From assembly GCF_004328625.1 (NCBI RefSeq), contig NZ_CP032229.1, forward strand, positions 248,001 to 312,000: a stretch of 64,000 bases of DNA, read 5' to 3'. Numbering within the stretch: position 1 is the first letter of the stretch; each line of letters starts with the position of its first letter. The notes beneath the pieces were generated by a model that saw only the letters and a list, made by a program, of their open reading frames with translations, had not been told where the DNA came from and ran no database searches. The position numbers and the translations under genes are program-made. Source of the DNA: Streptomyces seoulensis (GTDB lineage Bacteria > Actinomycetota > Actinomycetes > Streptomycetales > Streptomycetaceae). Shown piece by piece: positions 9,159 through 17,462 of the stretch.

Positions 9159-9455
9159 GCGAGCTCCGCTTCCGTGGGGGGATTTGACCGGCCGTACGGA
9201 GACGGTCCGGTGCGAGCTACATGGAGGTCACGCCCGTAAGGCAGGGGCATGACAACGCACGGTCGGGGGTCCACGGTTCATCAGTTCTCCTGATCAGCCG
9301 TTCAGTTGGTGGCGCTGCCCAGAGACAACCCCAGATGACCTTGCTCGCGCCATACGCCCGGGTAACTAATGACAACAGCCCCACGCGGCCTCCATGCGGG
9401 CCTCACGGCTCGTCACATCTGTGGACGTCACGTAAAGTTGTTGAAAAGAGATCGA
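9159..9455. other. Intergenic region upstream of the protease
   Basis: About 300 bp between the end of the MFS exporter and the protease start, both on the minus strand. It must hold the protease promoter, but I could not single out a convincing -35/-10 pair. No repeat, RNA gene or small gene seen. Confidence 0.5.
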
Positions 9456-10775
9456 TTACAACGAGGAGGAAGCGGCTCCCGCGCCTCTGGTTTCCGCCCC
9501 GTCCGCAGTGCGGTGGGCCCGCCGCGTCCGGTGCGCGCGGCGCAGCGCCACATGCAGGACCAGGACCAGCGCGCACGTGACGGCGGCCGACTGCCACAGC
9601 AGCGGGTCGAGCCGGTCCGCCGCCAGATAGGCGCCCGCGGCCACCGCGGCCAGGGCACACACCCCTCGGTCCACGATGCTCTCCACCGACAGCAGGGTGG
9701 CGCGCGGCGCGTGTGCGGGGATCGCGTCGTTGATGAGTTTGCGCTGCACCGGGTAGCAGAAGCCGGTGATCCCGGCGAACACGCACAGCAGCCCGGCCAC
9801 GGCCCACGGACCGCCGACGGTGGTGCCCGCCAGGGTGGCCGCGAGCGCCACGCTCAGCAGCGAGACCCAGGCCGTGGGGGAGAGCCGGGATGTCAGCCAC
9901 TGGGGACGCGCCGAGGCGATCGCCTCGGCGACCGTCATCGCCGCGAGCACCGTGCCGTGGCCGCTCTCGGCGATGCCGTGGTGCAGCAGCACCGGCTGGA
10001 AGAGGTTGACCTGGCAGATGCGCGACAGCGTGAAAACACCGACGCCCTGGACCATGAGCAGGGCCAGCCAGGGCGACGACCTGAGCGTCCGCAGCGCGGC
10101 GCCGGTGTCACGCAGCAGCGCCGGGCCGCGCCGCCCGGAACCGTCCGTCGCCTTCCCCGTTTCGCGCCGGGCGGTCCGTGGCAGCGCGAGGGCGCACCCG
10201 AGCGAGCCCGCCGCGCTCACGGCGCTCAGCACGTACGGGGACTGAGGCGCCAGCGCCATCAGCGGTCCGACGAACGGCCAGCACACCACCTTGGCGGCCA
10301 GCCCCAGAGCGCGCGCGGTGCCCTCCGCGCGGAGGTAGTGGGAGCCCGCCCCTTCGGCTCGCAGCCCGTCGTACAGGCAGGCACTGGCGGCCCCGGACGT
10401 CAGGGAGCGGCCGGCGGCGATGGCCAGGAAGTGGAGCAGGAAGCCGGTGTAGGAGGGCGATAACACCGGCATCAGGTTCGCCGCGGTCATGACCGTGGCG
10501 CCCGCCCAGAGGCAGTTGCGGGCGCCGATGCGGTCCGCGACGAGCCCGGTGGGGATCTCGAAGAGGCAGAAGGCGATGTAGTAGATGCTCTGGATGCCGA
10601 AGATCTGGCCGTCGGAAAGTCCCGCGTCCCGCTGGTACGCGTAGAAGACGGGCATCCACCACAGCAGGTTGAACAGCAGCTGGAACCCGTTGTTGAGGCG
10701 GATGATCCGCCGGGCCGCCGGGGTCAGATCCTCCCGGCTCGCGCGGCGCCTCGGGGTGGACGCCCGGCGCCTCAT
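9456..10775 (-). CDS. MFS transporter, third gene of ATP-grasp/dikinase operon
   Basis: A 439-residue MFS protein. The ATG at 10775 overlaps the stop of the dikinase gene (ATGA), so I use it rather than the longer frame from 10832. Hydrophobic helices start at NNGFQLLFNLLWWMPVFYAY; the loop 2-3 motif appears as GLVADRIGARNCLWAG. The two halves are joined by a basic linker (RTARRETGKATDGSGRRG). Tight coupling to a ligase and a phosphotransferase-like enzyme suggests it exports their product and perhaps gives self-resistance, as BacE does beside the BacD ligase for bacilysin. The stop codon is TAA, rare in this genome. Substrate unknown. Confidence 0.85.
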   Translation of the reverse strand: MRRRASTPRRRASREDLTPAARRIIRLNNGFQLLFNLLWWMPVFYAYQRDAGLSDGQIFGIQSIYYIAFCLFEIPTGLVADRIGARNCLWAGATVMTAANLMPVLSPSYTGFLLHFLAIAAGRSLTSGAASACLYDGLRAEGAGSHYLRAEGTARALGLAAKVVCWPFVGPLMALAPQSPYVLSAVSAAGSLGCALALPRTARRETGKATDGSGRRGPALLRDTGAALRTLRSSPWLALLMVQGVGVFTLSRICQVNLFQPVLLHHGIAESGHGTVLAAMTVAEAIASARPQWLTSRLSPTAWVSLLSVALAATLAGTTVGGPWAVAGLLCVFAGITGFCYPVQRKLINDAIPAHAPRATLLSVESIVDRGVCALAAVAAGAYLAADRLDPLLWQSAAVTCALVLVLHVALRRAHRTRRAHRTADGAETRGAGAASSSL

Positions 10776-12784
10776 CGGGCGTACGGGCGTACCTGGACCA
10801 GCTGGAACGCCCCCTCGTCGGTCATGAGCCATTCGATGTCCAGGGGGTCGTCCGGGGCGCCCTCGCTGAAGTGGGACTGCAACAGCCGCCCCGCCAGGGC
10901 CAGTCGGGCCAACTGCGCCCTCGTGTCCGCCGCCAGGTCCGTGCCCGACGATCCGACGGCGACCGTACGGCCGCCGCCTTCGACCGTGTTGTACAGGTAC
11001 TGGTGCGGCAGCACCGTGCCGTCCACCACCCGCTCGGGGGAACCGGCGGTGCAGTTGAGGTAGACGTTGCGGAAGTCCTCCCGGCGGGTGGGGTTGCAGG
11101 TGACCAGGACGCCGCCGAGGCCGGCCGGCGCGTACTCCTGGACGATCACCCCCATGTAGGTGTCGTCGAGCGGAATGCCGACCTGGTGGCGCATCCGCAC
11201 GCTGCGCGGCGAGAGCAGCGAGGCCCAGACGTGGACGACGGCGGACAGGAGCTGCTGTTCGCCGCGCACGGTCGTCACCGAGTCGTAGATGCCGGCTGCC
11301 GAGAACCCCGGAAGATCCTCGGCGTTGGAGGAGGAGCGCACCACGAGACGGCGATCTTCGGCCAGCAGGCCAGGGACCGATCCGGTGATGGCGCGCGCCA
11401 CCTCGTCGGGTATCGGGGTGCTCCGCATCAGGTGCTGGAGGTCCAGCGCGAGCGGGTCGATCATCTCGTCGGCGTCGAGTTCGAGCGCCAACTTCAGTTT
11501 GCCGATGCCCTGTTGGAGAGCGGGCGACGAGGTCAGGTAGAGGTGGTGCAGATGGAACGGCAGCGCGACACCCCGAGGGGCTCGCACCGTCCCGGCCACG
11601 CGTTCGAGGGCGGCGGAACGGAGCTGCTCCAGGGGCGCGCCCGGCTCGCCGAGCCGTGCCCCGAGGTGGGCGAGCAGGTCCGGCCGTGGCGGGCGCGGGC
11701 GAGCGTAGAAGGCGGTCAGGTCGGCCGACCGGCTGTCCAGGACGTGGTGCAGTTCGCCGAGGTTGGCGGCCTTGGTGCCGTAGCTGTCGCGGTCGTCGGC
11801 GCGCAGCCGGTGCAGTTCCATGATGGGCGCGTCCCCGATGAGCGGGGGCTCGATGTGGATGCGCTGGGCGTCCCAGACCGGCCGCTCCAACTCCGGTGCG
11901 CGGTCGAGCCGTTCCAGGGTGACGGTGTCATCCCGCACGCGGTAGTCCACCCACGCGCCGTCCAGGCCGTGCCGCTCCACGAGGGCGTCCAGGTCGCGGA
12001 CGATCGCGTTCGGGATGCCCCAGCCCGAGGCCAGCACATTGGTGTGCGAGAGCGGTGTCGTGGCGGCGGTGTTGATGAAGCCCGCCACCCGGGGCACGTC
12101 GTCGGGCAGGCCCGCCATGGCGACGATGTCCGACCAGCCGAGGTCGGCGGCGTCCGCGCGGTACTCCCGCAGGCTGCGGAAGTACCGGAGCCGTCCCCGC
12201 GCCGCCCCCGGGTTGAGGCAGGTCCGGGTGCGGTTGCCGAAGAGTTCCTGGCTCAGGATGCGTGGGAGGCGGGCGTCGCTCACACCGGCGAGCTCGTGCT
12301 CCTGGCCGTGGTTCGCGGGCTTGAGGAGCAGCGGGAGGCGTCCGTCCACGCGCTGCCGCACGTAGTCGTAGAAGTCCTGGAGCAGGGCCCCGTGCATGGT
12401 GTCCGCCTCGGTCGTCTCCAGGACGAGGAAGGGGCGTTCGGGACCGTCGGCGTCCTCGTCGCTGTGCAGGGAGAGAACTCCCAGCAGGAAGCGGCGGTCC
12501 GGCGCCATGTACACCGAGGCGTTGAAGGCGTCCAGCTCCGCGTCGAGCTGCCCGGGCGTCATGCCGAGGATGCGCGCGGCGATGTAGTCGACGTGGAAGG
12601 GGTGCACCCGGGTGTCCAGCACGTGCCAGGTGTCCTCGGCCCGGTCCACCACGACCTTGAGGTACGGGTGTCCGGCGAGCACGCCGGACAGCGTGCGAAA
12701 GAGCGGCAGCGACAGGTTGGCCCCGACGACGGTACCGTCGGCCGCCGCCTCGGGGACGGGCGCCGCGTCCTGTGCGAGCGTCAT
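10772..12784 (-). CDS. PEP-synthase/PPDK-family dikinase with phosphohistidine domain first (GWD-like order)
   Basis: A 670-residue protein, ATG overlapping the ligase stop (ATGA). The C-terminal part (about 333-670) is a PPDK-type ATP-grasp domain: GTKAANLGEL (336-345), LVVRSSSNAEDLPG (480-493), DPLDIEW (646-652) and the terminal QVRP (664-667). Upstream of it, residues 242-263 (TTPLSHTNVLASGWGIPNA) match the mobile phosphohistidine domain, with His 247 as the likely phosphorylated residue. PPDK, PEP synthase and rifampin phosphotransferase place this His domain after the ATP domain; here it comes before, as in alpha-glucan water dikinases. Residues 1-220 are unrecognised and could bind the substrate. 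The predicted chemistry is transfer of ATP's beta-phosphate through His to an acceptor, with AMP and phosphate released. It lies between a ligase and an exporter, so it may phosphorylate a small-molecule product. Confidence 0.8.
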   Translation of the reverse strand: MTLAQDAAPVPEAAADGTVVGANLSLPLFRTLSGVLAGHPYLKVVVDRAEDTWHVLDTRVHPFHVDYIAARILGMTPGQLDAELDAFNASVYMAPDRRFLLGVLSLHSDEDADGPERPFLVLETTEADTMHGALLQDFYDYVRQRVDGRLPLLLKPANHGQEHELAGVSDARLPRILSQELFGNRTRTCLNPGAARGRLRYFRSLREYRADAADLGWSDIVAMAGLPDDVPRVAGFINTAATTPLSHTNVLASGWGIPNAIVRDLDALVERHGLDGAWVDYRVRDDTVTLERLDRAPELERPVWDAQRIHIEPPLIGDAPIMELHRLRADDRDSYGTKAANLGELHHVLDSRSADLTAFYARPRPPRPDLLAHLGARLGEPGAPLEQLRSAALERVAGTVRAPRGVALPFHLHHLYLTSSPALQQGIGKLKLALELDADEMIDPLALDLQHLMRSTPIPDEVARAITGSVPGLLAEDRRLVVRSSSNAEDLPGFSAAGIYDSVTTVRGEQQLLSAVVHVWASLLSPRSVRMRHQVGIPLDDTYMGVIVQEYAPAGLGGVLVTCNPTRREDFRNVYLNCTAGSPERVVDGTVLPHQYLYNTVEGGGRTVAVGSSGTDLAADTRAQLARLALAGRLLQSHFSEGAPDDPLDIEWLMTDEGAFQLVQVRPYAR

Positions 12785-14154
12785 GCGCGGACCTCCTCGG
12801 CCGCTTCCGCCGACAGGATGTCCGGCAGCGCGTCCACCAGGGCGGTGAAGTCTCGTACGACGTCCTGCGGGCGTTCGGCCGACAGCAGACACAGTCCGGC
12901 CATGGTGTTGGCGCCGGCCGCCGGATCGTAGACCGGGACCGGTGAGCCGTCCGGCAGGGAACTCTCCCGGACGACGGACAGCGTGCTGCCGGCGGCGAGC
13001 GGCGCCTCGCGGACCACCGTCAAGGAGTCCCACAGACCCCGCCGGGCCCACGGGGTGCCGTCACCGTTGACCGCGAGCACCACCAGCGACCCCGCCGCGC
13101 GCCCGGCGTCGGCGGGGGTCAGCGCCCGGGTGGGCCAGGCGGCCGGCCGGCCGAGCATCTGGTCGGTGAAGATCCCGACGAGATCGAGGCCGAAGACGTC
13201 CTCGATCTGCGGCACGGTCAGCGCGCCACCGAACCGGGCCGCGGTCTCGATGACCCACATCCGGCCGTCCGAGCCGAGTTTGATCTCCGTGTGCGTGCCG
13301 CAGTTCTCCAGCCCCAGCGCGTCCACGGCCTGCCGCGCCAACTGCACGATCCTGTCCTGCGCCGCGCCGTCGACGGCGGCCGGCGTGATGCCGGCGCGTT
13401 CGGTGAACGGTGGCACCGTCGGCATGCGCCCGGTGAGGCAGACCGGCCTGAACTCCCCGTCGACGACGGCGCCTTCGACGCTCACGTAGTCACCCCAGCC
13501 GGGGCCGTCGAACCACTCCTCGGCCCGTCCGGTGACGATCTCCTCGACGATGAAGTCCTCGGAAGCCCCTCGCACATGCAGTTCGGCGAACCCGAGTCGC
13601 GCGGACTCCGCCATCACCTGCCCCGAGCGGTTCCACGCCTGCCGTGCCTGCTCGGGCCTGTCGATGATCTGGTGCGCGGTCGACCCGGCGCTCCACGCCG
13701 ACTTCAGCAGCAAGGGGCATGACAACTCACGAGTCGCGGCCTCCAGCTCGGCTAGGCTCGTGACGGCGCGGAACCTGGGCTGCGGCACGCCGCACCGGTC
13801 CCAGGCGGCGCGCATCAGCCGCTTGTCGCGGGCGAGACCGGCGGCGGCCCCGGCGCCCCGCAGACCGAGCCGTCGGCACGCCTCGGCGACCGCGACCACC
13901 GCGTACTCGGAGAAGGTGAGGACCGCGTCCGCCCCCACTTCGCGGGCCCTGGCGGTGATCAGCTCGACCAGATCCCGCTGCTCCGCCCCGGACGGCTCGA
14001 CCACGGAGGCGCACAGCCGCGCCGCCTCCTCCTCCAGCGCCTCGGGCAGCGCGCTCAACAGCAGGAGGTGCACCGTGGACCTCGCGGCCACCCGGTCCAG
14101 CGCGTGGCCCACCGGGGGGCCGCCCTTGGCATGCACGTACAGCACCTGGCTCAT
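12781..14154 (-). CDS. ATP-grasp carboxylate-amine ligase
   Basis: A 457-residue soluble enzyme of the ATP-grasp superfamily, first gene of the operon. Order of features: an N-terminal Rossmann-like preATP domain (about 1-100; VLTFSEYAVVAV), DKRLMR (110-115), the ATP-lysine strand CPLLLKSAWSAGS (146-158), then the Mg-binding end HTEIKL (288-293) and WVIETAARFGG (300-310, with E303 and R307). The family forms an acyl-phosphate from a carboxylate and couples it to an amine, as in dipeptide ligases and many peptide natural-product enzymes. The start at 14154 is the first ATG. Coupled by 4-bp overlap to the dikinase, which in turn overlaps an exporter. Predicted to join amino acids or a related acid and amine; substrates unknown. 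Confidence 0.88.
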   Translation of the reverse strand: MSQVLYVHAKGGPPVGHALDRVAARSTVHLLLLSALPEALEEEAARLCASVVEPSGAEQRDLVELITARAREVGADAVLTFSEYAVVAVAEACRRLGLRGAGAAAGLARDKRLMRAAWDRCGVPQPRFRAVTSLAELEAATRELSCPLLLKSAWSAGSTAHQIIDRPEQARQAWNRSGQVMAESARLGFAELHVRGASEDFIVEEIVTGRAEEWFDGPGWGDYVSVEGAVVDGEFRPVCLTGRMPTVPPFTERAGITPAAVDGAAQDRIVQLARQAVDALGLENCGTHTEIKLGSDGRMWVIETAARFGGALTVPQIEDVFGLDLVGIFTDQMLGRPAAWPTRALTPADAGRAAGSLVVLAVNGDGTPWARRGLWDSLTVVREAPLAAGSTLSVVRESSLPDGSPVPVYDPAAGANTMAGLCLLSAERPQDVVRDFTALVDALPDILSAEAAEEVRA

Positions 14155-14454
14155 GCGGTTCCGTCTCCTTCGAATTCGCGGCCCTTGGCACCCACAGCAC
14201 TCACGCCTGCCGTCCGCCTCCTTTCAAGCGAATCACTCCGAACCCGCCGCGTACCCGGGTCCTCGGGTCGGCCGCTCAGGCAAATGCCCTATTCAGAAGT
14301 GAGGTTCGCGTCTCGTGAAGGTTCGGTGATGCGCTAGCGGACAGGCGGTGCGGGCAGTGCGGACGACCGGCGCTCCCCCATCCCCCGGGTGCTACGGCTT
14401 ACACACGAGGCATCACCGAACGTCATCCAGTTCAGCGTTGAAGGGAGTTGGGCC
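14155..14454. promoter_or_regulatory. Divergent control region of ligase operon and PAS-LuxR gene
   Basis: 300 bp between the two divergent starts. It should contain promoters for both transcripts and any site for the LuxR-type regulator. I see no clear palindrome with two good half-sites and no small gene. The region just before the regulator is less GC-rich (TCATCCAGTTCAGCGTTGAA). Confidence 0.5.
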
Positions 14455-15444
14455 GTGACCGAGACGGAGTCCAGCACGTGGCCGGTTCACCCAGCGGGCC
14501 CGCCCGACCACAACCCGTTCGGCGCCCTCGCCGAACTCGCCCCGGCAGCCGCGTTCATGCGCGACGGCACGGGCCGTTACCTATGGGCCAACCACGCCTA
14601 CGCCCATCTGTACGGGACGACCCGGGACGCGGTCATAGGCCGCCATCTGTCCGACGTGGACGAACCAGTTGACGTGGACCGCTTCCTCGCCATGGACCAA
14701 CAGGTGCTGGCCGACGGCAGATCCGTACGGCACACCCTCACCTACCGGCGCCCCGACGGTTCCCTCGCCCATGCGGCGGGCTACCGCTTCCCGGCCACCT
14801 GGGACACCGGACGCTGCGTCGCGGGCATCTACGTCGACGTGACCGACTACGTCCGGGCGACGGACCAACGGCACCACACCGAGGCGGACTTACGCGCACT
14901 GCGGGACCACAGCGGACTGGCCTGCGTCAGGCTGACACGGGACGGGCGGGTGAGTGAGGCCGGCGTGACGGCGGCGGAGGTCCTCGGCGTCCGGCTCTCC
15001 GATCTGGCCGGCATGCGCGCCGACTCGCTCCTCGCCGGCACCTGCGGACACGCCGACCTGTTCCGGGCCTGGAAAGACCTGATCAGCGGACGGCGCAGGA
15101 GCGCACACGCCCTGGCGGTACTGGTCGACGGTGAGGGCGCCCAGCGCCGGGCCCGTATCCAGCTGACCGCCGTCGGCACACCGGCCTCGGGCGTGACCGG
15201 CGTGTGGGCCGTCGCCACCCGCCTGAGCCGACGCCAGCGGACCCAGCCCACGCTGACGCCCGCCCAGCTCCGCATCATCACCCTGCTCGCCGCCGGCCGC
15301 ACCAACACCGGCATCGCCGCGGAACTACGCCTCTCACGTCAGACCCTGGACTACCACCTGAGCCGCCTGCGCGAGCTACTCGAAGCACCGACGCGACCGG
15401 CGCTTGTCGCCCGTGCCTACGTCTTGGGCCTCCTCTCCCTCTAG
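14455..15444 (+). CDS. PAS-domain LuxR-family transcriptional regulator
   Basis: A 329-residue cytoplasmic regulator. GTG 14455 follows AAGGGAG at 7 bp. An N-terminal PAS fold is visible (ALAELAPAAAFMRDGTGRYLW ... VIGRHLSDVD, about residues 22-130); a second, weaker PAS-like segment follows (LACVRLTRDGRVSEAGVTAAEV). The C-terminal 65 residues form a LuxR-type HTH (LTPAQLRIITLLAAGRTN; recognition helix near AAELRLSRQTLDYHLSRL). It lacks a receiver domain, so it probably senses a ligand or cofactor through PAS. Its divergent position suggests it controls the ligase/dikinase/exporter operon. Confidence 0.85.
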   Translation: MTETESSTWPVHPAGPPDHNPFGALAELAPAAAFMRDGTGRYLWANHAYAHLYGTTRDAVIGRHLSDVDEPVDVDRFLAMDQQVLADGRSVRHTLTYRRPDGSLAHAAGYRFPATWDTGRCVAGIYVDVTDYVRATDQRHHTEADLRALRDHSGLACVRLTRDGRVSEAGVTAAEVLGVRLSDLAGMRADSLLAGTCGHADLFRAWKDLISGRRRSAHALAVLVDGEGAQRRARIQLTAVGTPASGVTGVWAVATRLSRRQRTQPTLTPAQLRIITLLAAGRTNTGIAAELRLSRQTLDYHLSRLRELLEAPTRPALVARAYVLGLLSL

Positions 15445-15720
15445 AGGCGGCCTCGCCGGGGCGGGGGGGGCGGCCTGGCATGACAGGGAGACCTGGCTGG
15501 AGCGGGCCGCCTTGGGCGGTGACCGTGCCGTCACACAGAGCCAGATGTCCTCGACGGGCACGGTCGCCGCCGCCCTGGCCGGGTCGTTCATGCTCGGGGG
15601 GTCGGCTCATGCTCGGGGGCGGTCGCGAACTCCCCCGGTTGCGGCACTCCCGCCGCCGCAACCATGCTGGTGGGTGAGGCGCAAGCTCGCCGTCGGACGG
15701 CCGGCAAGGACGTGATCACT

Positions 15721-16319
15721 ATGGCGGTCGTATCGCGCGGCTTCCACGGGCGCAGGTCGGGCCGCACTGATCGACTGCCGCCCGGACAGTACGAGACCGT
15801 CGACTTTCCCGTGCTGTCGACCGGCCCCACACCGCATGTGCCTCTCGAAAGGTGGGAGCTGGAGGTCGTCACGGAGGACGGCCGCCGGCGGATCTGGGAC
15901 TGGGCGAGCCTCATGGCCCTGCCGTCCCAGGAATTCACCGTCGACATCCATTGCGTGACCAAGTGGTCCAAGTTCGAACCCGTTGGCGCGGAGTCTCGCT
16001 GGACGTGCTGTTGGAGGACGTGGAGACGGCCGCCGGTCATGCCCGCGTGTACTGCTGGGGCGGCTACACCACCAACCTTCCCCTGGCGGACCTGCTGGAC
16101 GGCCAGGCGTGGATCGCCCACACCTACGACGGCGAACCGCTGGCGGCGGAGCACGGTGGTCCGGCCCGGCTGCTGGTGCCCCACCTCTATCTGTGGAAGT
16201 CGGCCAAGTGGATTCGCCGGATCACGCTCACACCGGCTGACGAGCCGGGTTTCTGGGAGAGCGTCGGCTATCACAACTACGGAGACCCATGGAGAGAACA
16301 GCGGTACCGCGGAGACTAG
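15721..16319 (+). pseudogene. Sulfite-oxidase-type molybdopterin oxidoreductase with one-base frameshift
   Basis: The first frame from ATG 15721 reads the N-terminal half of an Oxidored_molyb protein up to IHCVTKWSKF, including the molybdenum-ligand Cys. The family then expects an acidic residue and TRWRGVSLDVLLEDV. That continuation is present, but one frame away, from about 15979 to the stop at 16319 (GYTTNLPLADLL ... WESVGYHNYGDPWREQRY). Restoring one base after TTCGA near 15976-15978 rejoins both halves perfectly, so a single-base deletion broke the gene, or there is a sequencing error. The intact enzyme would be a soluble Mo-cofactor oxidoreductase paired with the flavin reductase encoded next. 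Confidence 0.85.
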
Positions 16320-17029
16320 GACGCCTGCGCTGGTCCGCCGCGGAGGTGCTCGACCGGCGCGCCGAGTCCGCGACCGCCGTGTCCTTCACTCTGGACGTCT
16401 CCGACTGGCCCGGACACGAGGCGGGCAGCCACCTGGACCTCCGGCTCACCGCCGAGGACGGCTACAGCACGCAACGCAGCTACTCCATCGCGTCCGCCCC
16501 AAACGGCTCCCTGGTGGACCTGACCGTTCAGCGGGTGGAGGACGGCGAGGTCTCGTCGTACCTGGTCGACGAGGTGAGGCCGGGGGACCTGGTGGAGGTA
16601 CGGGGGCCGGTGGGCGGATGGTTCGTCTGGCGACCCGAGCAGCGCGAGCCCGTACTCCTCGTAGCCGGGGGCTCCGGACTGGTGCCGCTGATGAGCATGA
16701 TCCGGGCCCGCTCGGCCGCTGACAGCCGTGCTCCGTTCCGCCTCGTCTACTCGCTGCGCACACCGGCCGACGAACTGTTCGGCACCGAGCTGCGCGGGCC
16801 GCCGCCCGGAGTGGACGTCTGGCGCGTCTTCACCCGCTCCGCCCCGACACCGACGCGCCGGCCTGCCGGTCGCCTCACTCCCGAGCATCTCGTCGCGCAC
16901 GGCTGGCCGGTGGACTTCGAACCGACGGTCTACGTCTGCGGCCCCACCGCTTTCACCGAGACGGCCGGCGCGTACCTGGTCGGACTGGGTCACCCGCCCG
17001 AGCGGATACGCACCGAACGCTTCGGCTGA
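16289..17029 (+). CDS. FAD/NAD-binding oxidoreductase (ferredoxin reductase-like)
   Basis: A 246-residue flavoprotein of the FNR superfamily. The FAD-binding barrel has the flavin motif QRSYSIASAP (about residues 62-71); the NAD(P) domain has LVAGGSGLVPLMSM (about 123-136) and the C-terminal VCGPTAFTE. There is no 2Fe-2S domain. Its start overlaps the end of the molybdopterin oxidoreductase by about 30 bp and it is followed by a DUF6510 remnant; the three-gene order molybdopterin oxidoreductase, reductase, DUF6510 is common in Streptomyces. It probably passes electrons between NAD(P)H and the molybdenum partner. The gene itself looks intact although both neighbours are damaged. Confidence 0.88.
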   Translation: MERTAVPRRLGRLRWSAAEVLDRRAESATAVSFTLDVSDWPGHEAGSHLDLRLTAEDGYSTQRSYSIASAPNGSLVDLTVQRVEDGEVSSYLVDEVRPGDLVEVRGPVGGWFVWRPEQREPVLLVAGGSGLVPLMSMIRARSAADSRAPFRLVYSLRTPADELFGTELRGPPPGVDVWRVFTRSAPTPTRRPAGRLTPEHLVAHGWPVDFEPTVYVCGPTAFTETAGAYLVGLGHPPERIRTERFG

Positions 17030-17041
17030 CAGGAGGTCGCC

Positions 17042-17272
17042 ATGCTGCCGCGAGAGGAAGAGCCCACGTCGCCGAAACGGCACCGTCTGGACGGCAACGC
17101 CCTGGCCGGTCCGCTGTCGGAGCTGTTCGCCGTCGACCTCACCGTCGCTACGCGCCGCTGCGCCCACTGCGGCGCCGAGGGAAGCCCCGCCCGCTCCGCC
17201 TGCGGTCCCGCCGGTGCCGAATCCGCCGGCTCCCGGTCATTCCCGCTCCCGCGCCTAGTAGTGCTTCGATAG
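17042..17272 (+). pseudogene. Truncated DUF6510 family gene
   Basis: ATG after AGGAGG. The first 50 residues hold the DUF6510 signature DGNALAGPLSELFAVDLT and the first zinc-ribbon pair RCAHCGAEG. Beyond about base 17190 the expected second CxxC pair and hydrophobic end are missing; unrelated sequence runs to a stop at 17270-17272. The small zinc-ribbon protein normally accompanies the reductase and oxidoreductase upstream, so this is a 3'-truncated member of that operon. Confidence 0.7.
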
Positions 17273-17285
17273 GTTCTGCTTCTGC

Positions 17286-17396
17286 GTCTGCGGCTGGGTG
17301 TGGGAACGCCGCCTCCAGAGCCTCCTCGACCTCGTCACGATCGGTCGGCAGCCCCACGAAGACGATCTCGACGAACACCCCGGCCCTCCCTCTCAA
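17286..17396 (-). pseudogene. Possible CobW/GTP-binding protein C-terminal fragment
   Basis: On the minus strand the frame reads VFVEIVFVGLPTDRDEVEEALEAAFP, which resembles the last beta-alpha unit of CobW/P47K-type GTPases (ELVFVG...D...L..L..). No other part of such a gene is nearby, so it would be a relic joined to the broken DUF6510 gene. The match is short and could be chance. Confidence 0.3.
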
Positions 17397-17462
17397 CCCG
17401 GTGAACCATAGCGGTCACAGCACTGGCGCCGACTGAGATCGAGCGCCGAGGCCGCCGTCGGC

